Assembly: GCA_934777095.1 (NCBI GenBank)
Contig: CAKVNP010000169.1
Location: 1 to 5,626 of the forward strand
DNA length: 5,626 nt
Direction of reading: 5' to 3'
Source of the DNA: an uncultured Clostridium sp.
GTDB lineage: Bacteria; Bacillota; Clostridia; Clostridiales; Clostridiaceae
Under the pieces are notes generated by a model that was given only the letters and a program-made list of their open reading frames with translations, made no database searches and had not been told where the DNA came from. Below, one piece after another: positions 1 through 4,944 of the stretch (position 1 is its first letter; every line of letters begins with the position of its first letter). A program made the position numbers and the translations under genes.

Positions 1-51
1 TATTTATACATATGAAAAGAGAAAGCCAATAGCTAAAAAAATATAAAATGA

Positions 52-80
52 GAATTGGATAAAATAAAATTGCTTATACT
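52..80 (+). promoter_or_regulatory. Possible promoter of the Cys-rich small protein gene
   Basis: A TATACT box at 75-80 lies just upstream of the ribosome binding site of the first gene. At ordinary spacing (17 bases) the upstream hexamer is GAATTG (52-57), a poor match to TTGACA. The same bases can be read as GAATT, an 18-base gap and TATACTA, which resembles forespore sigma-G promoters (-35 GnATA, -10 CATnnTA) with the first base of the -10 changed. Which sigma factor is used cannot be decided from sequence, so this is only a candidate. Transcription could also enter from upstream of the window. Confidence 0.3.
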
Positions 81-98
81 ATGGATGAGGTGAGAAAT

Positions 99-395
99 AT
101 GTATCCTAGTATTGGTGTTAACCTAAGTAAAGAAATTAAATCCATGATGCGAAGAGTAAAAATTCCAGCAACAACACATGTAGAAGAATGTATTTATTGC
201 TGCGATAGTGATGATGAATATGATTTTTGTCGTGATGAAGCAGAATTAAATTGTGCTCATGAAGATTATTGTAATGAAGATGATTGTAGCTGCAGCATAA
301 AGGATTATTTAAATTTTGATTTTAAAGTAGCTACATATCTGGGAATTGGACTTGCAATTGGTGTTGTTATTACTTCTTTATTTAAAAAGTATTAA
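99..395 (+). CDS. Small acidic cysteine-rich protein with one C-terminal membrane segment, function unknown
   Basis: The 98-residue protein belongs to no family I recognise. The start at 99 is chosen because GAGGTGA (87-93) sits 5 bases before it; an in-frame ATG at 81 has no binding site and overlaps that signal. Residues 1-28 are polar and contain a basic patch (KSMMRRVK). Residues 29-70 are very acidic and hold all eight cysteines (31, 34, 35, 44, 52, 58, 63, 65), including CxxCC and CxC. Residues 75-96 are hydrophobic (around ATYLGIGLAIGVVITSLF), followed by KKY at the end. There is no N-terminal signal peptide. The layout suggests a tail-anchored protein whose cysteine domain faces the cytoplasm, perhaps binding metal or forming disulfides; this is inference. 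Two tandem terminators follow, so it is the last or only gene of its transcript. Coding status is well supported by the ribosome binding site and by the coherent domain layout. Confidence 0.8.
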   Translation: MYPSIGVNLSKEIKSMMRRVKIPATTHVEECIYCCDSDDEYDFCRDEAELNCAHEDYCNEDDCSCSIKDYLNFDFKVATYLGIGLAIGVVITSLFKKY

Positions 396-404
396 TGGAT
401 AAGT

Positions 405-441
405 AAAGACTGGATCAGATTCAATTCTGGGCAGTCTTTTT
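405..441 (+). terminator. Rho-independent terminator 1 after the Cys-rich gene
   Basis: An 8-bp stem (AAAGACTG at 405-412 with CAGTCTTT at 432-439) is extended inside by CAGA (416-419) with TCTG (426-429), and is followed by T's at 437-441. It starts 10 bases after the stop codon at 395. The opposite strand has a weaker T-rich tail, so it may also help stop the convergent PilZ transcript. Confidence 0.8.
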
Positions 442-449
442 AAATAGAT

Positions 450-497
450 AAAGCTGTATATCTTTGAAATTTAATTTCGAGGAAATACAGCTTTTTT
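450..497 (+). terminator. Rho-independent terminator 2, long hairpin
   Basis: A perfect 10-bp outer stem (AAAGCTGTAT at 450-459 with ATACAGCTTT at 485-494) continues past a single A-A mismatch into a 10-bp inner stem with two G-U pairs (461-470 with 474-483) and a 3-base loop. A run of six T's follows at 492-497. It lies directly behind terminator 1 in the convergent gap. Read on the minus strand, the tail is TATCTATTTA, so some bidirectional activity toward the PilZ gene is plausible. Confidence 0.8.
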
Positions 498-543
498 GCC
501 TTTTAACTAGCAGGCATGTAAAGTATTTTATTATTAATAAATA

Positions 544-1185
544 CTAATATTTATTATTTCTATAAAAAGAAAAATTAGGATTTTTATGTCTTATTTGATG
601 AAGATAGTTCTGATAAATAAATTTTCTTAAAAATTCATTTTGTTCAATATCCATTAAATCAAAAGAGCATCCATAATAGTGCATGTTGTTCTCTTGGTAT
701 TTTCTTCTAGTAGTTGTTAAAAGATTAATTGATTTACCATCTAACGGGAAATTTATATTAAAGTGCACATTTTCAGGTATATCTAAAAATGACTCTAATA
801 ATATGCCATCTATACTTATATTTTTAGCTTTCATTAATATAGGCTTGCTTAAAGCAATTTCTTCATTTGAATTCTTAATAATCTTGTTAACATTAAGAGA
901 GATGCTTGTTGTTATCCTAGGATGTTTTCTTCTTTGAGTTTCTTGTATAAATACTAAGGAATCTATATCAATAATATTATCCTTTATTGATTTGACAAAG
1001 CCTTCATAATTCATACAGCCATGCATCTTGTTGAATATATTTATGCTTACCTTATCATTTATACTTAACTCAGTTATTTCATCATTAAGAACAACTAAAT
1101 AGTTGTTTTTAAAGGATGTAATAATACCTTCAGTAACAATATTTTTTTCTAGAGATTCAATAACAACTGAGTGATATTCGTACAT
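544..1185 (-). CDS. PilZ-domain protein, YcgR/MotI-like cyclic-di-GMP receptor
   Basis: The 213-residue protein has the two-domain layout of YcgR-type flagellar brakes. The N-terminal part (about 1-80) is beta-rich, like the PilZN/YcgR domain. The C-terminal PilZ domain (about 84-195) carries the c-di-GMP signature: RKHPR at 86-90 fits RxxxR, and NISIDG at 122-127 fits (D/N)xSxxG. A YGCSF strand at 171-175 is also typical. The length is close to that of Bacillus MotI/YpfA. In this family, c-di-GMP binding lets the protein act on flagellar stator or switch proteins and slow motility; that role is inferred here. The ATG at 1185 is preceded by AAGGGGGA with 7-8 bases of spacing. A sigma-D-like promoter and a palindrome lie just upstream, in keeping with a motility role. 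It is convergent with the Cys-rich gene and divergent from the M28 peptidase gene. Confidence 0.88.
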   Translation of the reverse strand: MYEYHSVVIESLEKNIVTEGIITSFKNNYLVVLNDEITELSINDKVSINIFNKMHGCMNYEGFVKSIKDNIIDIDSLVFIQETQRRKHPRITTSISLNVNKIIKNSNEEIALSKPILMKAKNISIDGILLESFLDIPENVHFNINFPLDGKSINLLTTTRRKYQENNMHYYGCSFDLMDIEQNEFLRKFIYQNYLHQIRHKNPNFSFYRNNKY

Positions 1186-1204
1186 TACTACGTCCCCCTT
1201 TATT

Positions 1205-1226
1205 AATATACTTTACAAAGTATATT
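1205..1226. promoter_or_regulatory. Perfect 10+10 palindrome, candidate operator of the PilZ gene
   Basis: The half-site AATATACTTT (1205-1214) is repeated exactly as its reverse complement (1217-1226) across a 2-base AC spacer. The site begins 5 bases upstream of the PilZ ribosome binding site and touches the -10 element of the sigma-D-like promoter, so it covers the expected transcription start. That position fits a dimeric repressor operator. As RNA it would be an all-A/U hairpin save for one G-C pair, and there is no T-tail at the right place, so a terminator is unlikely. The binding protein is unknown. Confidence 0.5.
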
Positions 1227-1252
1227 ATCGAAATATAATCTAAAAACTTTTA
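1225..1252 (-). promoter_or_regulatory. Sigma-D (sigma-28) type promoter candidate for the PilZ gene
   Basis: On the minus strand, TAAA (1252-1249) is followed by 18 bases and then CGATAA (1230-1225). The motility sigma consensus is TAAA, about 15 bases, GCCGATAA; here the GC before CGATAA is TT and the gap is one base longer. The predicted start falls around 1218, some 20 bases before the ribosome binding site. Chance matches are possible in A/T-rich DNA, but the CGATAA box is the informative part and the gene behind it has a plausible motility role. Confidence 0.5.
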
Positions 1253-1312
1253 TATTTTAGCAAAATTTTATGAAGTTGTATAGCAGTAATTAAAATGGAT
1301 TATATCAGTATT

Positions 1313-1341
1313 TTAAAATTTATTGGTTATAATAATATAAT
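1313..1341 (+). promoter_or_regulatory. Sigma-A-type promoter of the M28 peptidase gene
   Basis: TTAAAA (1313-1318, 4 of 6 consensus bases) and a perfect TATAAT (1336-1341) are separated by 17 bases. A second perfect TATAAT at 1347-1352 has TTGGTT (1323-1328) 18 bases upstream and would start transcription almost on the ribosome binding site. The first pair is preferred because it leaves a normal leader. Confidence 0.5.
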
Positions 1342-1373
1342 GCAGATATAATGCTTATAAAGGGAGTGGTTAA

Positions 1374-2345
1374 ATGAAAAGAGAAGTAATAGTTATCAAT
1401 ATTTTATTAGCGTTATCATTATTAGGATGTAGTACTACAAGCAAAAATGTTTGTAATCCAATTGATAATGAGGTTAACAACGAAGTACATAATCAATATG
1501 ATGTTGAATCAGATGGTCATGTAGAAGAAATAGTGAAAGAATTATGTTCTGATGAATATTTAGGAAGAGTGGTAGGTACAGAGGAGAACGTTAAAGCAAG
1601 TGAATATATTAGAGATTGCTTTAAGAACTTAGAAATAGATTCCTTTGATACTGATGACTATTTTAATAAGACAAATTTGCGATATGGAAATTCTATTGAA
1701 GTAAATAATGTGGCAGCAATAATCAAGGGGAAAGAAAGTGATAATGCAGTCTTTATTACAGCACATTTTGATCATGTTTACGGCAAAGATGATAATAGGC
1801 TATGCGGAGCAATAGATAATGCCTCTGGAATTAGTGTTTTATTAGAAACTGCTCATAAGATTAAGGAACTTACTAATGATAATCCTTTAGATATGGATGT
1901 AGTATTTGTGGCATATAATTCTGAAGAAACAGGCTTAAATGGCAGCAGTGAATTTTTAAGGAAATATTCAGATTACTATAAAAACTGCTATAACATTAAT
2001 ATTGATTGCGTAGGATATGCAGAAGCAACAGAGCTGGCTATGGGGAATAATGATAAAAATTCTGAAAAGCTATATGGAGCAATGAGACAGATGTTTGATG
2101 AAGAAGGAGTAGGATATAATGATACTTTATATGCTACAAAAGATGGAATTCAAAGAGGAACAAGTGACCAGCAGATTTTTAGAAGCTATGGTTTTCCAGC
2201 TTTAGTTTTAGGTGATGATAAGATAATTGATGTAGTACATACACCAGATGATAATCTAGAAAATGTAGATTTTAGTGATTTAGAAAAGCTAAGTGATGTT
2301 TTAAGCAAGTTTGTCATTAAACATTCTGGAGAAACATTCCAGTAG
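1374..2345 (+). CDS. M28-family zinc aminopeptidase, exported lipoprotein
   Basis: The 323-residue protein is a predicted surface-anchored metallopeptidase that would remove N-terminal residues from peptides outside the cell. The N-terminus is a lipoprotein signal: a short basic start, a hydrophobic stretch, and the lipobox LLGC with lipidated Cys19. A polar linker to about residue 48 follows, then the peptidase domain. Expected M28 metal and catalytic residues are all visible: His131 in TAHFDH, bridging Asp148 in GAIDNASG, catalytic Glu184 and metal-binding Glu185 in NSEETG, Asp211 in NIDCVG, and His289 in VHTPDDN. SDQQIFRSYGFPAL (264-277) matches the segment before the last ligand in this family. 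An intact two-zinc site suggests it is active; the substrate is unknown. The ATG has GGGAG (1362-1366) 7 bases upstream. It is divergent from the PilZ gene and 119 bases ahead of mgsA, which has its own promoter candidate. Confidence 0.9.
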   Translation: MKREVIVINILLALSLLGCSTTSKNVCNPIDNEVNNEVHNQYDVESDGHVEEIVKELCSDEYLGRVVGTEENVKASEYIRDCFKNLEIDSFDTDDYFNKTNLRYGNSIEVNNVAAIIKGKESDNAVFITAHFDHVYGKDDNRLCGAIDNASGISVLLETAHKIKELTNDNPLDMDVVFVAYNSEETGLNGSSEFLRKYSDYYKNCYNINIDCVGYAEATELAMGNNDKNSEKLYGAMRQMFDEEGVGYNDTLYATKDGIQRGTSDQQIFRSYGFPALVLGDDKIIDVVHTPDDNLENVDFSDLEKLSDVLSKFVIKHSGETFQ

Positions 2346-2349
2346 AATG

Positions 2350-2374
2350 ATTTTTATTGTCATTTAATAAAAAT
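2350..2374 (+). terminator. Weak A/T-only hairpin after the M28 gene
   Basis: A perfect 9-bp inverted repeat (ATTTTTATT at 2350-2358 with AATAAAAAT at 2366-2374, 7-base loop) begins 5 bases after the stop codon. It has no G-C pairs and no good T-tail, so it would be at best a poor terminator or an RNA-protecting end. Read-through into mgsA is possible. Confidence 0.25.
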
Positions 2375-2387
2375 ATATGCAAAAATA

Positions 2388-2417
2388 TAGATTTAATAGT
2401 GGAATATAGTATATAAT
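2388..2417 (+). promoter_or_regulatory. Possible promoter of mgsA
   Basis: A perfect TATAAT (2412-2417) lies about 36 bases before the mgsA ribosome binding site. The upstream hexamer at 18-base spacing, TAGATT (2388-2393), matches TTGACA at only three positions. The -10 alone supports the call, and such hexamers are common in A/T-rich gaps. Confidence 0.35.
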
Positions 2418-2464
2418 GGTTTTGTAAATGGTTTCATAAGGTTAGTATAAATGGAGGGGATTAT

Positions 2465-2836
2465 ATGAAAATAGCTTTAATTGCTCATGATAAGAAAAAG
2501 GATGATATGATCCATTTTGCAATGAAAAATGAAAAGATTTTATCTAAAGTTGAATTAGTAGCAACAGGAACAACGGGCTTAAAGATAATGGAAAATACAA
2601 ATTTAAATATACATAGGTTTAAAAGTGGTCCATTAGGTGGTGATCAACAGATTGGTGCTTTAGTAGCAAACCATGATATAGATATGATTATCTTCTTAAG
2701 AGACCCGCTGACATCACAGCCACATGAACCTGATATAAGTGCATTATTAAGATTAAGTGATGTTTATTCAATTCCATTAGCAACCAATGTTGCTTCAGCG
2801 CAGTTACTTATCAATGCAGTTGATGAAATGGTTTAA
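2465..2836 (+). CDS. mgsA: Methylglyoxal synthase
   Basis: This cytoplasmic enzyme turns dihydroxyacetone phosphate into methylglyoxal and phosphate, a bypass of lower glycolysis used when phosphate is short or sugar phosphates pile up. The 123-residue protein aligns without gaps to the core of E. coli MgsA (152 residues) at an offset of 11. It keeps His8, Asp9 and Lys12 (E. coli 19, 20, 23), the phosphate loop TGTTG at 34-38, Ser54 in SGPLGGDQQ, the catalytic base Asp60 (E. coli 71), His87 and Asp90 in PHEPD (E. coli 98 and 101), and LATNVA at 105-110. It lacks the N- and C-terminal extensions of the E. coli enzyme, which is usual for shorter Firmicute forms. The ATG has a strong GGAGGGG (2453-2459) 5 bases upstream. 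It is convergent with the S66 peptidase gene, with repeat element A forming a hairpin between them. Confidence 0.96.
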   Translation: MKIALIAHDKKKDDMIHFAMKNEKILSKVELVATGTTGLKIMENTNLNIHRFKSGPLGGDQQIGALVANHDIDMIIFLRDPLTSQPHEPDISALLRLSDVYSIPLATNVASAQLLINAVDEMV

Positions 2837-2839
2837 GTT

Positions 2840-2903
2840 AATTATGAATGATGAATTAAATGTGGAAACCCTGTTCAAGTAGTTTCCACCTTAATTCATC
2901 ATT
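2840..2903. repeat. Palindromic repeat element A (MITE-like), copy 1 of 2
   Basis: The outer arms AATGATGAATTAA (2847-2859) and its exact reverse complement (2891-2903) enclose a second perfect 8-bp inverted repeat, GTGGAAAC (2862-2869) with GTTTCCAC (2882-2889), around a 12-base loop. Its left 17 bases (2840-2856) are identical to 3786-3802 of element B, and its right 22 bases (2882-2903) match 3871-3892 of B at 20 positions in the same orientation. It therefore belongs to the same repeat family. It starts 3 bases after the mgsA stop codon and ends 1 base before the S66 stop codon. It is too short to code for anything and would need an outside enzyme if it ever moved. Confidence 0.8.
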
Positions 2904-2911
2904 TTTATTTT
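2847..2911 (+). terminator. Terminator of mgsA formed by repeat element A
   Basis: The element A hairpin (13-bp outer stem, small internal loop, 8-bp inner stem) is followed on the plus strand by TTTTTATTT (2902-2910), so it can end mgsA transcription. The minus strand has no T-tail after the stem, so stopping of the S66 transcript there is less certain. Confidence 0.6.
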
Positions 2912-3759
2912 GTGAAAGAGTATTTATTTCCGATAACTAAGCATTTGCAGTCTTGCCCGTGGCCTAGTTCATAGCTTTTGATTATAGGTACATTATCAGG
3001 AATTTTTTCAAGCAGCAGCTCTAAAAAAGTAGGCTTATAATTATTCTTTTCCATTTCAGTAAATGTTCCAAGAATAATGCCTTTTAAGTTTTTAAAAGCA
3101 CCAATTTGTCTATATTGTGTAAGGAACGTAGCCATTTTAGCAGAATCTCCGCTAAGACCTTCAAAAAATAATATCTTACCATCAAATACAGGCTGATATT
3201 CAGTACCGATAAGCTTTAATAAGCAGCGGATATTTCCACCTGTTATTATGCCTTCCATTTCAGTACCCCTGATAAATTCGTATTTAAAGTCAGGAAGATC
3301 TTCTCCCATAAATGATTTTTTAAAGTATTCGATTTGATTTTCTGAATCATCACCTATTAAATTTCTTACCTGATAATGATATGTTGGAATTTTACACTTT
3401 TCATTAAGAGCATTTAATATTGTAGATAAATCACTATAGCCAAAAAAAGGCTTTGGATTTGCTTTGATAAGCTCATAATCTAGATATTCTAGAGTTTCAT
3501 TGGCTAAATCTCCACCAGAAATATCAAAAATTCCTTTAATTTCAGGGTCGCTAAAATATCTGTTAACTACTTCAGCCCTTTCTAAGCCAGTACCATTAGA
3601 AGCACCATTTTTACGATAGATAACTGGGGATAAAATAGGATCTAAGCCTAATTCCTTTAATGCTTTTATCAGCTGCTCAATTTTAGGGCTGCTTTCTAAA
3701 GTAAAACCATTAGAACAAGCAACAAGTGCAACCTTATCATTTATATTAAATAATTTCAA
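2905..3759 (-). CDS. S66-family peptidase (LD-carboxypeptidase / MccF-like)
   Basis: S66 serine peptidases include LdcA, which trims the D-Ala from muropeptide tetrapeptides during cell-wall recycling, and MccF, which inactivates microcin C-type compounds. The chosen TTG start gives 284 residues, within the family range. The Ser-Glu-His triad is visible: Ser109 in GYSD (nucleophile), Glu200 in FFEG, and His267 in GHG. ISGGD (80-84) and TGGNI (173-177) are also family landmarks. No signal peptide is seen, so it is cytoplasmic. Start choice: AAAAGGTG (3776-3769) lies 9 bases before TTG 3759, while the longer GTG start at 3771 overlaps that signal and has no spacing. Which branch of S66 it belongs to, and hence its substrate, cannot be settled here. 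Repeat elements flank both ends, and element B makes up its upstream region, so its promoter lies in or beyond that repeat. Confidence 0.88.
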   Translation of the reverse strand: MKLFNINDKVALVACSNGFTLESSPKIEQLIKALKELGLDPILSPVIYRKNGASNGTGLERAEVVNRYFSDPEIKGIFDISGGDLANETLEYLDYELIKANPKPFFGYSDLSTILNALNEKCKIPTYHYQVRNLIGDDSENQIEYFKKSFMGEDLPDFKYEFIRGTEMEGIITGGNIRCLLKLIGTEYQPVFDGKILFFEGLSGDSAKMATFLTQYRQIGAFKNLKGIILGTFTEMEKNNYKPTFLELLLEKIPDNVPIIKSYELGHGQDCKCLVIGNKYSFTK

Positions 3760-3778
3760 AATATCACACACCTTTTGT

Positions 3779-3900
<122 letters not shown>

Positions 3901-3920
3901 AAATTTTTTAGATTTCTTTT

Positions 3921-3949
3921 TTAATAATAACATAAAGTTATGGTATAAT
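3921..3949 (+). promoter_or_regulatory. Sigma-A promoter with extended -10
   Basis: TGGTATAAT (3941-3949) is a perfect extended -10 (TGnTATAAT). TTAATA (3921-3926), 17 bases upstream, matches TTGACA at four positions. Transcription would start near 3956, about 20 bases before the ribosome binding site of the 3988 gene. It is the best sigma-A-type promoter in the window and lies just outside repeat element B. Confidence 0.65.
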
Positions 3950-3987
3950 ATAATACATTGAAATAAAGAATAATAGGGGTGCTTAAG

Positions 3988-4320
3988 ATGGAAGAAAGAT
4001 TACCAAAAGAATATATAGCTAATATTGCAAAATCAAGTACATATTTTGCCTTAATGAATGGTCCAATAAAGGATTTACATAAAGAAGGAAAAATCAATGA
4101 TGAAGAATTAAGAAATATACAATCTTATATGGAAAATCATTTAGCTTATCTTTATACTGTTTTATTAGAAGAAAATAATATAAAGAAATTTGATTTAATA
4201 GTTAGTACGATGAATAAATTCTATGTTAACGATGAAATACAAGTTAAATTAGAAGATGGTGGATTTGAGAATTTCTATAATGGATTATTCCCAGCAGTAA
4301 ATAATATAACAATGAAATAA
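3988..4320 (+). CDS. Small soluble protein of unknown function (110 residues)
   Basis: I do not recognise the family. The ATG at 3988 is chosen because GGGGTG (3976-3981) sits 6 bases before it; a GTG at 3979 in the same frame is part of that binding site. The protein has no cysteine, no signal peptide and no membrane segment. Residues 6-66 look mainly helical (KEYIANIAKSSTYFALM, then DEELRNIQSYMENHLAYLYTV in pieces), and the C-terminal third is mixed, with an acidic stretch and a GGFENFYNGLFP patch. It has its own extended -10 promoter and a strong terminator directly after the stop codon, so it is a single-gene unit. It is very probably a real gene. No function can be assigned from the context. 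Confidence 0.82.
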   Translation: MEERLPKEYIANIAKSSTYFALMNGPIKDLHKEGKINDEELRNIQSYMENHLAYLYTVLLEENNIKKFDLIVSTMNKFYVNDEIQVKLEDGGFENFYNGLFPAVNNITMK

Positions 4321-4326
4321 ACTTTA

Positions 4327-4365
4327 TTTAAGCAGCTTTTTCTGGAAAGCTGCTTAAATTTTATT
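4327..4365 (+). terminator. Strong rho-independent terminator
   Basis: A perfect 13-bp stem, TTTAAGCAGCTTT (4327-4339) with its exact reverse complement (4346-4358), a 6-base TTCTGG loop and a TTTTATT tail (4359-4365) begin 7 bases after the stop codon of the preceding gene. Confidence 0.88.
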
Positions 4366-4392
4366 GAAAGTGGGAAAGTTATTTAGTAAACT
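4364..4392 (+). promoter_or_regulatory. Possible promoter of the 4437 gene
   Basis: TTGAAA (4364-4369, 4 of 6) and TAAACT (4387-4392, 4 of 6) are spaced by 17 bases, starting right at the end of the preceding terminator. A TACAAT at 4395-4400 is a better -10 but has no matching -35 at normal spacing. A promoter is expected somewhere here because the upstream transcript is terminated. Confidence 0.4.
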
Positions 4393-4436
4393 AATACAAT
4401 GGATATTAATTATGTAACATAAAGGAGAGAAAAAAT

Positions 4437-4850
4437 ATGTACATAGCTTTTGGAAACAGAGTAGTAGATAGTGAAGATTTTAAAAAAGTAATAGAAGAAA
4501 ATACAGAATTTAAAGTAATTAAGGATATGAGCAAAGGTTCAAAAAGAGAAGATATAGTTGCTTTTAATTTAAGCTTAAGCATAGATTTATTAAATGAAGA
4601 GCTTAAGGAAGATTTCAATCTAGCTGAACTTGACGAAGATACTTTATTTGAAGAATATATGGCTTTAACTGAAGAAATAGGTTTTGAAATTGAAGAATAT
4701 CTAGACGAAGATGCAATTATGCAGTTTAGAGCATATAAGCTTGACCCATCTGATAACGATATAAAGGCAGTTGTAGTAATTGCTCAAGAAGAATTAGGTA
4801 TGGGAAAAGTTAAAGATGTCTTAAGAAGAGCCTTAACTCAAGTAGAATAA
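4437..4850 (+). CDS. Acidic soluble protein of unknown function (137 residues)
   Basis: I do not recognise this protein. The ATG is preceded by AAAGGAGAG (4421-4429) with 7 bases of spacing, a near-ideal binding site that suggests good expression. The protein is rich in Glu and Asp, above all between residues 47 and 90 (NEELKEDFNLAELDEDT, EEIGFEIEEYLDED). It has no cysteine, no signal peptide and no membrane segment. The N-terminal MYIAFGNRVV and the later KAVVVIAQEELG look like beta strands, followed by a basic C-terminal helix (KVKDVLRRALTQ). It lies between two hairpin terminators, so it is probably a single-gene unit, though read-through into cbiA is possible. Any link to cobalamin synthesis rests only on position. 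Confidence 0.82.
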   Translation: MYIAFGNRVVDSEDFKKVIEENTEFKVIKDMSKGSKREDIVAFNLSLSIDLLNEELKEDFNLAELDEDTLFEEYMALTEEIGFEIEEYLDEDAIMQFRAYKLDPSDNDIKAVVVIAQEELGMGKVKDVLRRALTQVE

Positions 4851-4875
4851 AAATAAATAAATTTAAGTAAAATAT

Positions 4876-4915
4876 AACACCGTTTTGTATTTAATAAATG
4901 CAAGGTGGTGTTTTT
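4876..4915 (+). terminator. Hairpin terminator or attenuator upstream of cbiA
   Basis: A 16-bp stem (4876-4891 with 4897-4912) includes four G-U pairs and closes on a 5-base TAATA loop. Its base is AACACC with GGTGTT, followed by TTTTT (4911-4915). It can end the transcript of the 4437 gene. Only 29 bases separate the T-run from the cbiA start codon, so an ordinary promoter for cbiA must overlap the hairpin or lie upstream of it. Confidence 0.78.
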
Positions 4916-4944
4916 AATCATATGAAAATAACGGTGAGGAAAAA

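Noticed and set aside
2..46. Frame open from the left edge, ending IYTYEKRKPIAKKI and a TAA stop
   Set aside because: It could be the tail of an upstream gene, but 14 codons with no motif are not enough to support one.
498..515. GCCT...AGGC mini-hairpin between terminator 2 and the PilZ stop codon
   Set aside because: Only four base pairs around a 10-base loop with no T-tail on either strand, so it is not a credible terminator.
683..937. Plus-strand open frame of 84 codons
   Set aside because: It lies wholly inside the PilZ gene on the other strand, lacks a ribosome binding site and encodes an ill-defined hydrophobic product, so it is a shadow frame.
4406..4618. Minus-strand open frame of 70 codons
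   Set aside because: It is antisense to the 4437 gene with Ser/Leu-rich composition typical of a reversed acidic coding region, and has no supporting signals.
4851..4944. Cobalamin riboswitch before cbiA
   Set aside because: The gap is too short and has no B12-box-like sequence; only a terminator-type hairpin is present.
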